From Dyadobacter fanqingshengii (GTDB lineage: Bacteria > Bacteroidota > Bacteroidia > Cytophagales > Spirosomataceae): a stretch of DNA of 64,000 bases. Under the pieces are notes generated by a model that saw nothing but the letters and a program-made list of their open reading frames with translations, was not told where the DNA came from and did not search any database. The stretch covers positions 4,278,001-4,342,000 of the forward strand of contig NZ_CP098806.1 in assembly GCF_023822005.2 (NCBI RefSeq), read 5' to 3'. The position numbers and the translations under genes are program-made. This document shows, in pieces, positions 1 to 12,553 of the stretch (its first letter is position 1; every line of letters begins with the position of its first letter).

Positions 1-21
1 GTAGAAAGAGTAAAATCGTAG
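1..21 (+). CDS. efp: Elongation factor P, last codons (partial)
   Basis: Frame 1 reads six codons, VERVKS, and then TAG at 19-21. EF-P proteins commonly end in a sequence like GEYxxRVK, and efp is often found directly upstream of accB in Bacteroidota. The assignment rests on these six residues plus the position 34 bp before accB, so it is an inference from context. The rest of the gene lies left of the window. Confidence 0.55.
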   Translation, partial: VERVKS

Positions 22-55
22 CCCAGCGATCATCCCACAGTTTAATCTTGACTAA

Positions 56-538
56 ATGGAAACCAAAGAAATCCAAAAATTGATTGACTTCATTGCCCAG
101 TCGGGACTTGATGAAGTGAACATTGAAACAACCGATTTGAAAATAAAGGTGAAGCGCTATGGTTCTGCACCAACGGCATCATTGTCTTCATCGCCAGCGG
201 CACCGGCGCCTTCTTATGCGCCTGTTACGCCTACAACGGCTGTTACGCATTCGGCTCAAACCGAGCCAACGGTTTCCTCAGAACCAGCATCTTCCAATCT
301 GATCACTATAAAATCGCCGATGATCGGCACGTTCTATCGCGCATCAAGCCCTGAAACACCTGCATTTGCCAATATTGGCGATGAAATTAAGCCAGGTAAA
401 GTGGTTTGTGTCATTGAAGCAATGAAGCTTTTCAACGAAATAGAATCTGAAATCTCAGGAAAAATCGTAAAAATACTAGTTGAAAACGCAACACCGGTAG
501 AATTCGACCAGCCTTTATTCCTTGTAGAGCCTGTTTAA
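56..538 (+). CDS. accB: Biotin carboxyl carrier protein of acetyl-CoA carboxylase
   Basis: Carries the biotin that moves carboxyl groups in the acetyl-CoA carboxylase complex, the first committed step of fatty-acid synthesis in the cytoplasm. The 160-residue protein has a short N-terminal helix region (about 1-35), a flexible Ala/Pro/Ser/Thr linker (about 37-80) and a C-terminal biotinyl domain (about 82-160). The biotin-accepting lysine is Lys124 within EAMK, where many relatives have EAMKM; here Leu follows. Length and domain order are typical of the family. It is followed 35 bp later by accC on the same strand, so the two are very probably one transcription unit with efp. Confidence 0.96.
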   Translation: METKEIQKLIDFIAQSGLDEVNIETTDLKIKVKRYGSAPTASLSSSPAAPAPSYAPVTPTTAVTHSAQTEPTVSSEPASSNLITIKSPMIGTFYRASSPETPAFANIGDEIKPGKVVCVIEAMKLFNEIESEISGKIVKILVENATPVEFDQPLFLVEPV

Positions 539-573
539 GGCAATGGACGATCTGTAAAACTTAATTGATTTTC

Positions 574-1917
574 ATGTTTAAAAAGATACTCATTGCCAAC
601 CGGGGCGAGATCGCCTTGCGTGTTATCAGGACCTGTCGTGAAATGGGCATCAAAACGGTTGCCGTGTATTCCACAGCCGACCGCGACAGTCTCCATGTTC
701 GCTTTGCAGATGAAGCCGTTTGCATCGGTCCGCCGCCAAGCCGCCAGTCCTATCTGAGCATTCAAAATATTATTTCAGCAGCCGAGGTTACCGGCGCAGA
801 TGCGATACATCCGGGTTACGGATTCTTGTCTGAAAATGCTGAATTCTCTCAAATATGTGCCGATTACGGCATTAAATTCATTGGTGCAACCGCCGCTCAG
901 ATCAATGGAATGGGCGATAAGGCAACTGCCAAAGCAACCATGATCACTGCCGGTGTTCCAGTTGTGCCCGGTTCAGAAGGTTTATTAGAATCCATAGAGC
1001 AAGGCAAAATGCTGGCAGAAGGCATTGGTTATCCTGTCATCGTAAAGGCAACTGCCGGTGGTGGTGGCCGTGGAATGCGGATCATTAACAAGCCCGACGA
1101 ATTCGAAAAGGCATGGAATGATGCCCGTACGGAATCCGCTGCTGCATTTGGAAATGACGGGTTATATCTGGAAAAATTTGTTGAAGAGCCACGCCACATT
1201 GAGATCCAGATCATTGGAGACCAGTTTGGCAAAGTTTGCCACTTATCAGAGCGCGATTGTTCAATCCAGCGCCGTCACCAAAAACTGGTTGAGGAAACAC
1301 CCTCGCCAATTATTACCGACGATTTGCGGGAAAGAATGGGCGCAGCTGCTATCAAAGGTGCGCAAGCCATTGGTTACGAAGGTGCGGGAACGATTGAATT
1401 TCTTGTTGATAAACACGGTGAGTTCTTCTTCATGGAGATGAACACCCGTATCCAGGTCGAGCACCCAATCACAGAGGAAGTGACTGATTTTGACCTGATT
1501 AAGGAGCAAATTAAAGTCGCAGCCGGTGAACCGATCACAGGTGTGAACTACACACCAAAGCTGTTTGCAATGGAATGTCGCATCAATGCAGAAGATCCGG
1601 CTAATAATTTCAGACCGGCTCCGGGTAAAATCACCAATTTGCACTTTCCCGGCGGACACGGTGTTCGGATTGACAGCCACGTTTACAGCGGCTACACCAT
1701 TCCGCCCAATTACGATTCCATGATTGCGAAGCTGATCGTCAGCGGCCAGTCACGCGAAGAAGTAATCACCCGGATGAAGCGTGCTTTGCAGGAATTTGTC
1801 ATCGAAGGAATCAAGACAACGATTCCATTCCATATTAAGCTAATGGACGATCCCGGCTTCAAATCCGGAAATTTCACAACGAAATATCTGGAAACGTTCG
1901 ACTTTTCAACGCTGTAA
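574..1917 (+). CDS. accC: Acetyl-CoA carboxylase, biotin carboxylase subunit
   Basis: ATP-dependent carboxylation of the biotin on AccB. The 447-residue protein opens with [13 protein letters not shown], the usual start of the family, so the ATG at 574 is preferred over a TTG three codons upstream. It shows the ATP-grasp features: the glycine-rich loop GGGGRGMR near residue 165, and [14 protein letters not shown] near residue 290 with metal- and biotin-site residues. It ends with the biotin carboxylase C-terminal domain. It lies 35 bp after accB and is followed by a hairpin terminator, consistent with the end of the operon. The accA/accD carboxyltransferase genes are not in this window. Confidence 0.96.
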   Translation: MFKKILIANRGEIALRVIRTCREMGIKTVAVYSTADRDSLHVRFADEAVCIGPPPSRQSYLSIQNIISAAEVTGADAIHPGYGFLSENAEFSQICADYGIKFIGATAAQINGMGDKATAKATMITAGVPVVPGSEGLLESIEQGKMLAEGIGYPVIVKATAGGGGRGMRIINKPDEFEKAWNDARTESAAAFGNDGLYLEKFVEEPRHIEIQIIGDQFGKVCHLSERDCSIQRRHQKLVEETPSPIITDDLRERMGAAAIKGAQAIGYEGAGTIEFLVDKHGEFFFMEMNTRIQVEHPITEEVTDFDLIKEQIKVAAGEPITGVNYTPKLFAMECRINAEDPANNFRPAPGKITNLHFPGGHGVRIDSHVYSGYTIPPNYDSMIAKLIVSGQSREEVITRMKRALQEFVIEGIKTTIPFHIKLMDDPGFKSGNFTTKYLETFDFSTL

Positions 1918-1933
1918 GCGGATAAGATTGAAA

Positions 1934-1974
1934 CAAAAAATGGCTGCTAGTTTGAACTGGCGGCCATTTTTTTG
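1934..1974. terminator. Bidirectional intrinsic terminator after accC and the DUF5618-like gene
   Basis: Arms ATGGCTGCTAG (1940-1950) and CTGGCGGCCAT (1957-1967) pair over 11 positions with two G-U pairs around a 6-nt loop. A-run and T-run flank both sides, so it can end transcripts from accC (plus) and from the gene ending at 1988 (minus). Confidence 0.75.
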
Positions 1975-1987
1975 TTTTGAGTAAAGC

Positions 1988-2356
1988 TCAATGCAGGATT
2001 GCGAGCATTTTTTTAGTTGCGTCCATTCCTTCCTTAATCGTCCTAACCGAAGGCGTCCCGTGATAGTAACCTGCTAAATGCAATGTATCGTAGGCTTCGT
2101 TTAAATAAGACAGCAATGTCTTGTTGTACTTTCTTAAGCGGTTGCGATAATCTTCAATGCTTTTAGGCTTTACAAATCTTGCACCTTCTCGTTTCTTCAA
2201 ATATTCATCAGCTATCATGAGCGCTGCATTATAAGCCGTCCCCGAAGCCATTTGAACATACTTAATGTCTTTGTACTCAATCCCTTCCTTCTGCGCTTTC
2301 GTACTTAAAATTTCCCGCGCATTTGCGAGATACCTGTCAATCTCCGGATAATCCAT
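1988..2356 (-). CDS. Small helical protein, DUF5618-like, third gene of the higBA locus
   Basis: A 122-residue protein that appears all alpha-helical and resembles the DUF5618 family of Bacteroidota; I know no established function for it. It begins MDYPEIDRYLANAREIL and has a charged central helix followed by YLNEAYDTLHLAGYYHG. Its start codon lies inside the 3' end of the antitoxin gene, with a 20-bp overlap in another frame, so it is almost certainly co-transcribed and translationally coupled with higB-higA. The helical pattern with spaced Tyr/His residues recalls HEPN-type proteins, but I do not see a convincing Rx4-6H motif, so that link is only a suggestion. A role as third component or modulator of the toxin-antitoxin pair is inferred from overlap alone. 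Confidence 0.75.
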   Translation of the reverse strand: MDYPEIDRYLANAREILSTKAQKEGIEYKDIKYVQMASGTAYNAALMIADEYLKKREGARFVKPKSIEDYRNRLRKYNKTLLSYLNEAYDTLHLAGYYHGTPSVRTIKEGMDATKKMLAILH

Positions 2357-2792
2357 GTGCGTGTATATGTTTTTTAAGTTGGTTACTTCTTAATGGCAAT
2401 AAAACCAGCTCATAAGGTCGGTTAAATGCTTTCTGGTTTACTTTGAATCGATCCGCCAGCTTTCTGATAATGTCTTTGGACATTCCTTTTCGATAATGCA
2501 GAATATCTGACACGTATCCTTTGCTGACATTCAAAAGCGCAACCAAGTCCTTTGCCTTCATTTGATGCTCCGACATTAGTGATCGCAAAACGCTAACAGG
2601 GTCAGATTCTTCAAAAGTATCCGTTTCGGAATCATATTTTTCGATCAGGACGGTTAGCAGGTCGATCTCGTCCTCATTTTCAGCATGGCTGTTGTCGCTA
2701 AGCAAATATTCCAGCTGCTTGCAATAGTTGTCATACTGCTTTTTGTCTTTAATCACCTTGTATTTAAGTGTTTCTACCATCTCAATATGCAT
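2337..2792 (-). CDS. higA: HigA-type antitoxin, helix-turn-helix protein
   Basis: Predicted antitoxin that binds the HigB toxin and represses its own operon. The 151-residue protein has an N-terminal part of about 75 residues of the HigA type seen in Bacteroidota, then an XRE-like helix-turn-helix: AKDLVALLNVSKGYVSDILHYRKG at about 95-118 is the recognition region, followed by RKLADRFKV. The start at 2792 overlaps the toxin stop by 11 bp; a second in-frame ATG at 2780 would begin just after that stop. Its 3' end overlaps the next gene by 20 bp. Toxin-first gene order is the usual higBA arrangement. An inverted repeat upstream of higB at 3145-3165 is a candidate operator. Confidence 0.85.
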   Translation of the reverse strand: MHIEMVETLKYKVIKDKKQYDNYCKQLEYLLSDNSHAENEDEIDLLTVLIEKYDSETDTFEESDPVSVLRSLMSEHQMKAKDLVALLNVSKGYVSDILHYRKGMSKDIIRKLADRFKVNQKAFNRPYELVLLPLRSNQLKKHIHAHGLSGD

Positions 2793-3114
2793 TTACATGA
2801 TACTGTCTCTGCTCCTTACATAATGTGGTGTAAGTTGCATGCGTCCCAATCCAGCAGACAAAAAGATGTGCCTGCCTTTCGCCAAAAACATACGTACAAA
2901 TCATCCTGTAATTGTTTCCGGCAATATTAAAAACCACCCTATTCGTTCCGGTTCCTAATAAATCAGCAAATCCGAAAGTGCCTTTTATATCTTCCGGCTT
3001 ATCCCAATCTGCATATTTGACCTTCGTAAGCCAGTCGCCGAAGGAAGATCGGCATTGTGGATTTGAAACAACAAAATCCTCGATAGTGGCCCTTTTTATA
3101 AGGTGAACTCTCAT
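2782..3114 (-). CDS. higB: HigB-type mRNA interferase toxin
   Basis: Predicted RelE-superfamily ribonuclease of the HigB type, which cuts mRNA on the ribosome when free of antitoxin. The 110-residue protein starts MRVHLIKRATIEDF; this ATG at 3114 is chosen because the frame extends to 3222 but the extra residues do not resemble the family. Family-like features are the basic N-terminal strand, the motif KVKYADWDKPEDIKGTF, NRVVFNIAGNNYRMICTYVF in the central sheet, and the C-terminal FVCWIGTHATYTTL. It is the first gene of a minus-strand operon with higA (11-bp overlap) and the DUF5618-like gene. Confidence 0.88.
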   Translation of the reverse strand: MRVHLIKRATIEDFVVSNPQCRSSFGDWLTKVKYADWDKPEDIKGTFGFADLLGTGTNRVVFNIAGNNYRMICTYVFGERQAHLFVCWIGTHATYTTLCKEQRQYHVNAY

Positions 3115-3144
3115 GAAATAGTGTGTAAATATAATTAAAAAGTT

Positions 3145-3165
3145 AGCAAAAAGAGAACTTTTGCT
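3145..3165. promoter_or_regulatory. Inverted repeat upstream of higB, possible HigA operator
   Basis: Perfect 7-bp arms AGCAAAA (3145-3151) and TTTTGCT (3159-3165) are separated by 7 bp. The repeat lies 31-51 bp upstream of the higB ATG on the minus strand, where an autoregulatory HigA site would be expected. Assignment to HigA is inference from position. Confidence 0.4.
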
Positions 3166-3171
3166 TGATGA

Positions 3172-3198
3172 AAAAAGCCTGGCTTTTACCAGGCTTTC
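3172..3198 (-). terminator. Intrinsic terminator of the Gfo/Idh/MocA gene
   Basis: Arms AAGCCTGG (3175-3182) and CCAGGCTT (3189-3196) form an 8-bp stem with a 6-nt loop. On the minus strand the hairpin is followed by a run of six T, placed about 17 bp after the stop of the oxidoreductase. Confidence 0.8.
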
Positions 3199-3214
3199 AA
3201 ATATACACAAACTC

Positions 3215-4522
3215 TTAAACACTAGCCGGCAGCGAATACGGCGCTCTGTATTTCCTCGTCAGATACTTATTCGCATCATCATCATTTACAAACTTCTCTG
3301 TCTTTGGGTCAAAGGTTAATGCTCTTCCAGTTCGGTATGCAATGTTGCCGAGGTGTGCCAGGCCGGAGGATAGGTGGGCGGTTTCAACTGGACCGTTGAC
3401 CATTTTCGGGTCCTTCGCGATTACGGCGTCGATGAAATTTTTGTAATGGTCACCGCCTGCTTTGCGGGTGGGGCCGGGTTTCTTTTCCTTACCCAGGAAT
3501 GTTTCGTAGAAATCGTAGCCTTTTACGACCATATAGCCCTCCGAACCGTAAAAAATATTCCCGATCCCGGTGCCTCCTTCGTCATTGGTCATCCACGGGC
3601 GTACTTCAAATTCAATGATCTTTTTCTCTTTGGGATATACAAATGATGACGTTAGCACTTCGGGTGTTTCTTTGGCGTCGTTCCACAAAAACTTGCCGCC
3701 CGAAGATGTTATTTTCTCTGGGAAACTGTCAACGCCGAGACCCCACATACACATATCCGTTTCGTGAATGCCCTGATTTCCAATGTCCCCGTTGCCATAG
3801 TTCCAATGCCAGTGCCAGTCATAATGCACGTAGTTTTTAGAAAACGGCTTCATCTCTGCGGGACCAGTCCAGAGATCGTAATTAAGCCCTGCGGGAACAG
3901 GCTCCGTGCCTCTGTCGCCAATATCCGGCCTCCATTTGTATACCAAACCTCTTGCCATGTAAACATTACCGATCAGACCATCACGCAAATGCTTGACTGC
4001 TTCCTGCAAAGCTTCGGAGCTGCGTAATTGAACGCCGTGCTGCACAACCCTTTTGTACTTATGAGCAGCCTCAACCAGCTTGCGTCCTTCGCTCAGATTG
4101 TGAGAACCAGGCTTTTCTACATACACATCCTTCCCTGCCTGACATGCCCAGATAGCAGCCAGTGCATGCCAGTGATTAGGCGTTGCGATGCTGACGGCGT
4201 CGATGGATTTGTCTTCAAAAACTTTACGAAGATCATTTTCAGTCTTTACTTTTTTACCCGTTTTCTCCTCAAATTCCTTTGCCCGCGTTTGCAGCACATT
4301 ATTGTCAGGATCGCAAAGTGTTGCTACTTCGACATTCGCCAGGTTTGTAAATCCTTTGATATGGTCCTTTCCACGACCATTAACCCCTAACACCGCTACA
4401 CGTACGCGGTCATTAGCCCCAAATGCGCTGGCGGGTATAATGTATGGGATGGAGAGCGCAACTGCTGCTCCGGTAGAATTTTTTATAAAATCCCTGCGCG
4501 AAACTTCGTTCTGTTTGTTCAT
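3215..4522 (-). CDS. Tat-exported Gfo/Idh/MocA family oxidoreductase
   Basis: NAD(P)-dependent dehydrogenase-like enzyme of the glucose-fructose oxidoreductase family; substrate unknown but probably a sugar or cyclitol. The 435-residue protein starts with a twin-arginine signal (SRRDFIKNSTGAAVALS, arginines 9-10), so it should be folded before export to the periplasm. The Rossmann nucleotide site VAVLGVNGRGKDH is near residue 42, and the family EKP motif occurs in EKPGSHNLSEG near residue 137. The C-terminal half is the substrate-binding alpha/beta domain. Such Tat-secreted members are numerous in Bacteroidota and Planctomycetes. It appears monocistronic, with its own terminator and a 135-bp gap from the transporter upstream. 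Confidence 0.9.
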   Translation of the reverse strand: MNKQNEVSRRDFIKNSTGAAVALSIPYIIPASAFGANDRVRVAVLGVNGRGKDHIKGFTNLANVEVATLCDPDNNVLQTRAKEFEEKTGKKVKTENDLRKVFEDKSIDAVSIATPNHWHALAAIWACQAGKDVYVEKPGSHNLSEGRKLVEAAHKYKRVVQHGVQLRSSEALQEAVKHLRDGLIGNVYMARGLVYKWRPDIGDRGTEPVPAGLNYDLWTGPAEMKPFSKNYVHYDWHWHWNYGNGDIGNQGIHETDMCMWGLGVDSFPEKITSSGGKFLWNDAKETPEVLTSSFVYPKEKKIIEFEVRPWMTNDEGGTGIGNIFYGSEGYMVVKGYDFYETFLGKEKKPGPTRKAGGDHYKNFIDAVIAKDPKMVNGPVETAHLSSGLAHLGNIAYRTGRALTFDPKTEKFVNDDDANKYLTRKYRAPYSLPASV

Positions 4523-4657
4523 ATTCGGGAGAATTAGGATGGCAACGAGACGAGAATGGATGTTAAGACTATATGAATGAGACGATTATTTCCCCAAGTT
4601 CCCTTAGTAACCGATAATAAATAATACCATTATTTTACCAATTAGTACTATTATCTG

Positions 4658-5980
4658 TTAAATAATCTTAATAACACCATATGCGCTGACCATTAGGATG
4701 GACACAACGCTGATCCAAAAGAAAATGTCATATGTCAAAGTGGGTTTTAGCGAGGCAGGCAGTTCTTTGAAACGAAAAACGAGCGAAACGTAGACGATTA
4801 GGAGCAACAGAATCGAAGTTGCTATCCCACCCAAAATGACCATTAGAACCGGCGATTGGATAAACAAATAAAGCACGCACCATGCAGCTGGCAAAATCCA
4901 GGATAAAATCGCGATGCTCTTACGCTGGTTTTCTGCCGTATCGAATTTCATCCAGCCCAATTCTCCGAAGGCATCTCCCCAAACCCTGGCCCAACTGGCC
5001 GTTGCCGTGAAAAGTGTGGAGTATAGAACAAAAAATGCGCCTACCAAAAAGAGATTTTTAGCCCAAGGACCCAAGGTTTCTGTAAATATCCTGGATAGCA
5101 CTTCTATCATTTCATAACCTTCCGGGACAGCGCCTCCGCGATGCAAAACTGCCGCGCCGAGTAAATAAAAAGCAGCCGTTACCACCGTGTAAACGACCAT
5201 GGACAAAACAGCATCCAGATACATGACATTAAACCAGCCTTTGGCGCGCTCGGCCCATTCAGGCGTTCCGTCATTTGGCCCCGTATAGGCTGCATAACCT
5301 TTTTCTATGCACCAATAATTGTAATACATGATCTCATCGCCGCCCACGCCGGTAATGCCAAATGCGCCAAATGCGATCGCAACCAGACTCGTCGGCAACG
5401 AAAATTGAAGCCCCGATTTAATTTGCTCCCAGTGAATGGCGTATTTCGTGCCCTGTAACAGGATCAATGACACCAGGATAACGCCTGTGAATAGAATAAT
5501 CATCACCAAAGCTCCTTTTTCGATAGGCCCATAATGACCGCGATACACCAAAAAAGAGGTGATTAATACAGAAAGTATAGCCCAGACATTCACTGAAATG
5601 GATGGCCACGCCATATTTAAGACAATGGCAACGCCGCCGACGATCCCGCCGACCTGCAACAATTTCAGTCCTTGTAAAGAAAGCCATAACCAGATGCTCC
5701 AATGTGCTCTCCCCCATTTGCGACCCGGCAGCTGATTAAAATTATGCATCATGAACGTACCAGTGTAAATGGCGTTTTTGCCAAATTCCAGCTGCAACGC
5801 CACTTTCACCAAACAGCTTACAATAATGACCCAGAATGTAACGAAACCTGCCTTGGCGCCAAGCGCAGTAGTAGCGATAAGCTCGCCAGAGCCGACGATC
5901 GCTGCCGAAAGTATGAAACCGGGGCCGAGATATTTGAGTCTTCCAGCAAAAGTGGAAGGCGGAGAAAGAATCCTGCTCAT
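4658..5980 (-). CDS. Divergent Nramp-like membrane transporter
   Basis: A 440-residue integral membrane protein with about 11 hydrophobic segments, similar overall to Nramp divalent-metal transporters: it opens GRLKYLGPGFILSAAIVGSGELIATT. In ordinary Nramps helix 1 carries DPGN and helix 6 carries MPH, which together bind Mn2+/Fe2+. By eye, DPGN aligns with GSGE here, and the helix 6 equivalent reads ITGVGGDEIMYYNYW with no MPH. The fold is therefore probably conserved while the ion site is different, so metal specificity cannot be assumed. It stands alone, between a conserved gene upstream and the Gfo/Idh gene downstream, with gaps of 78 and 135 bp. Confidence 0.8.
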   Translation of the reverse strand: MSRILSPPSTFAGRLKYLGPGFILSAAIVGSGELIATTALGAKAGFVTFWVIIVSCLVKVALQLEFGKNAIYTGTFMMHNFNQLPGRKWGRAHWSIWLWLSLQGLKLLQVGGIVGGVAIVLNMAWPSISVNVWAILSVLITSFLVYRGHYGPIEKGALVMIILFTGVILVSLILLQGTKYAIHWEQIKSGLQFSLPTSLVAIAFGAFGITGVGGDEIMYYNYWCIEKGYAAYTGPNDGTPEWAERAKGWFNVMYLDAVLSMVVYTVVTAAFYLLGAAVLHRGGAVPEGYEMIEVLSRIFTETLGPWAKNLFLVGAFFVLYSTLFTATASWARVWGDAFGELGWMKFDTAENQRKSIAILSWILPAAWCVLYLFIQSPVLMVILGGIATSILLLLIVYVSLVFRFKELPASLKPTLTYDIFFWISVVSILMVSAYGVIKII

Positions 5981-6058
5981 TTTTGAAGCTTTCTTCTGAA
6001 AAGCAACGCAATGCGCAGGACTACTTTTGTTACTTATTTAAACTATTCTTGAAACAAA

Positions 6059-7519
6059 TCAAAGATTACCGACCGCCTGGTGGATCTGCTTGACCGTATC
6101 TTCGTAATTATCCTCATTGGGTAAGCCGAATAAAGATTTCTCCTTAATGATCTTGGCAACATTCTCTGGAACGAGCTGCTCCCAGCCCGGCTCACCTCTT
6201 TTGATCTTTTCAAGCACGCTATCAGTCGTAATGTGCATGTGTTCCTTGTTGTAATTGACAATGTCCTCGATCTTGTCATTGATAACCAGATATTGAAATA
6301 ATGGCCTCAAATGATCCGGAACAACGAAATTGGCACAACTGTAAACGGATCCGTCGGGTTGTAAAGTGGGGTAAATGAAGAGCTTGACTTTCCTGCTGAA
6401 CAGGGTTGCGAAGGATTCCAGAATGCCGCCAGGAAGTGATTGATAATGTTTTTCTTCAAAAATATCCTGCAAGCTCGGACTTCCCAACAACAGGCCCGCT
6501 TTCAGCTTGGTAAGGCGTGAAAGATAAGCCACGAGACGAAAATATTCGTGGTGGTTGGAGATCATTACCATATGTCCCAGGGAACAAAGAATGTCCACGC
6601 GGTCCAGAAAATCCTTCTCGTCAATGTCACGGTCGCCGCTTTTGAGGTTATGCAGCGTCAGCTCCGATATCAGCACCACTTTTGACTCATCCACATCCTC
6701 CTCATCCAGAAACTGCTTCTGACCATTGCTGATCAGGTCAATGTGGACATTGGTAATGGGCCTTAACCGGCCGCGCATCATGAGAATATGTTTTTTATAT
6801 AATGCTTCCGAAGGCTGCAATACACCGCCGTCGCTGCCGAACAATGCCGCATCCGTGAAACCATTCTTCACAAGTCTGAGACTCATCAACCGGTTGTCCA
6901 CTTTCGCAAAATCCGGCCCGCTGAAACGAACCATATCAATTTCAATGCGATCTGTCGTCAGATCGTCCATTAACGACAGCAGGAGCGTTTCTGGTGATTT
7001 ATAGTAGAAAAAACAGCCGTACATGAGGTTAACCCCGATAATTCCCAATGCCTGCTGTTGCAAAATGTTCTCATCATCCCGCATCCGCACGTGGATCACG
7101 ACGTAATTCGTCGGGCCCATAGGTGAAAGCTGAAACTGCAATCCAATCCAGCCGTGGGATTCGTTGGTTTTCTGAAAATTGAGGGCAACAACTGTGTTGG
7201 CAAATGCAAAAAACTGACTCTCTTCACCCCGCTTTTCCGAAAGGCGTTTTTCAACCAGATTGTACTCGCGGTTGAGCATTTTCATCAGGCGGGATTCCAC
7301 TACATATCTTCCGCCCTCTTCTGTTCCATATATTGCATCACTGAAAGTCATATCGTAAGCAGACATGGTCTTCGCTACTGTTCCTGACGCCCCGCCTGCC
7401 TTGAAAAAATAAGCGGCTGTTTCCTGACCTGCCCCTATCTCTGCAAAAGACCCATAAATCCTGCGATCCAGGTTGATCCTTAACGCTTTTTGTTTTGTAC
7501 CAAGATTCTTTTCGTACAT
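6059..7519 (-). CDS. Conserved protein of unknown function, 486 residues
   Basis: I recognise this as a long, highly conserved cytoplasmic protein family. Relatives carry contradictory names in databases (nicotinate-nucleotide adenylyltransferase, TonB-dependent receptor), neither of which fits what is visible. There is no signal peptide and no beta-barrel pattern. Conserved-looking blocks are GSFAEIGAGQETAAYFF near residue 25, GTVAKTMSAYDMTFSDAIYG near 46, and a C-terminal region with EDIVNYNKEHMHITTD. The usual adenylyltransferase HxGH motif is not seen. It has a 150-bp upstream gap and no evident operon partner. Function is unknown. Confidence 0.8.
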   Translation of the reverse strand: MYEKNLGTKQKALRINLDRRIYGSFAEIGAGQETAAYFFKAGGASGTVAKTMSAYDMTFSDAIYGTEEGGRYVVESRLMKMLNREYNLVEKRLSEKRGEESQFFAFANTVVALNFQKTNESHGWIGLQFQLSPMGPTNYVVIHVRMRDDENILQQQALGIIGVNLMYGCFFYYKSPETLLLSLMDDLTTDRIEIDMVRFSGPDFAKVDNRLMSLRLVKNGFTDAALFGSDGGVLQPSEALYKKHILMMRGRLRPITNVHIDLISNGQKQFLDEEDVDESKVVLISELTLHNLKSGDRDIDEKDFLDRVDILCSLGHMVMISNHHEYFRLVAYLSRLTKLKAGLLLGSPSLQDIFEEKHYQSLPGGILESFATLFSRKVKLFIYPTLQPDGSVYSCANFVVPDHLRPLFQYLVINDKIEDIVNYNKEHMHITTDSVLEKIKRGEPGWEQLVPENVAKIIKEKSLFGLPNEDNYEDTVKQIHQAVGNL

Positions 7520-7668
7520 AACTGTATATTAGTAAAATGAAAAAGCAATATGTGTAAATATAAGAAAAATACAGTTAACAGTCGATTATGGCTGACTGAC
7601 TTCAAGTAGTAAAAAGGAAAAGTTCTATAATTATTGTACCCGCCGACGGCTAATGTTAATTCATCGCT

Positions 7669-8056
7669 ATGGATGCGCAAGCTACTTATTTGTTCACTTA
7701 TGGCACCCTGATGCGGGGTTTTGATAATCCGTTCGCCGAACGCCTTCACAATAATTCAGTATTTGAAGGAACGGGGCATTTTCCTGGCATGCTTTATCTC
7801 ATATCCTGGTATCCAGGGGCGATTTTTGATGCAAATGCTCTCTCAAACGTTCATGGGGAAATTTACAGGCTTTCGCCACAGGAAGCGCTGCTTATGGAGC
7901 TGGACGATTATGAAGATGTTTTTGAAGACGAAAACAGCAGTTTATATCTCCGCAAAACTGTGGCGATCACCAAAGAAAACGGCGGGACGGTCGATTGCTG
8001 GGTGTACCTCTACAACCAGCCCGTTTCCGGACTGCCATTAATTGAAGAAGGCTGTT

Positions 8057-8073
<17 letters not shown>
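7669..8073 (+). CDS. Gamma-glutamylcyclotransferase-like (AIG2/GGCT fold) protein
   Basis: A small 134-residue cytoplasmic protein with the GGCT-like signature YLFTYGTLMRGFDNP at about residues 7-21, where YGTLM forms the substrate-binding loop. The central MELDDYEDV supplies acidic residues in the position where the family has its catalytic glutamate. Members cleave gamma-glutamyl compounds to 5-oxoproline or related products, but the substrate here cannot be predicted. The 3' end overlaps the convergent coaX gene by 17 bp. Confidence 0.85.
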
Positions 8074-11953
<3,880 letters not shown>

Positions 11954-11979
11954 AACTTTCCAGGTTTTGGCTAAAATTT

Positions 11980-12540
11980 TTACTTCGGCGCCAGCACATA
12001 CTGCGCTTTTACACTGATAACCTGCGCTATTTTGACAAAAACAACCTTCGGCACTTCAATTTTGTGATCGGTCAACGGCACTTCAAAATCAGAACTGATC
12101 GTGATTTTTCCAGCTTCAATCTTCATTTTCCCTTTGATAGTCCGCTCTTTGGTAACACCGTGCACCGTAAATTTCCCTGTTGCAGAAACATCATATTGCC
12201 CGTCTTTCGTGTAATCAGGCGCATTATCAACTTTCCCGCTGAATGTTGCGTTGGGATATTTAGCCGATTCAATATAGTTTTCGTTAAAATGCTCCTGCAT
12301 CAGTTTATTTGGAAAAACAAACTCCCGCATGTTCATTCGGACGGCTAATTCATTATTGGCCGTGTTTAAAATAACCTGACTTTTCTTATTCTCCGCATTC
12401 ACATTTTCCAAAGGTGTTTCGGAAGAGAATTTCGTATTTCCGGTGGAGGTTGCAAACATTCCTTGCGCCAAAACCGGCTGGAAAGGCAAAGCAGAGGTGA
12501 TCATGGTTACGAAAACCATGGCTAATAGATGCGTTTTCAT
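11980..12540 (-). CDS. YceI family periplasmic protein
   Basis: A 186-residue secreted protein with a signal peptide (cleavage near VLAQG, residue 26) and the YceI beta-barrel lipocalin-like fold. Visible hallmarks are FVFPNKLMQEHFNENYIESAKYP, which matches the family block in which an HF..xYF or similar pattern precedes the P-N-A-x-F strand, then KFTVHGVTKERTIKG. YceI proteins bind isoprenoid-like lipids; the ligand here is unknown. It is the last gene of a five-gene minus-strand operon, 13 bp after the DUF5777 gene. Confidence 0.9.
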   Translation of the reverse strand: MKTHLLAMVFVTMITSALPFQPVLAQGMFATSTGNTKFSSETPLENVNAENKKSQVILNTANNELAVRMNMREFVFPNKLMQEHFNENYIESAKYPNATFSGKVDNAPDYTKDGQYDVSATGKFTVHGVTKERTIKGKMKIEAGKITISSDFEVPLTDHKIEVPKVVFVKIAQVISVKAQYVLAPK

Positions 12541-12553
12541 GAGTTGTTTTCGG

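Noticed and set aside
1261..1680. Minus-strand 139-codon frame inside accC
   Set aside because: A shadow of accC, which has strong motifs across this interval; amino-acid composition is unlike a real protein.
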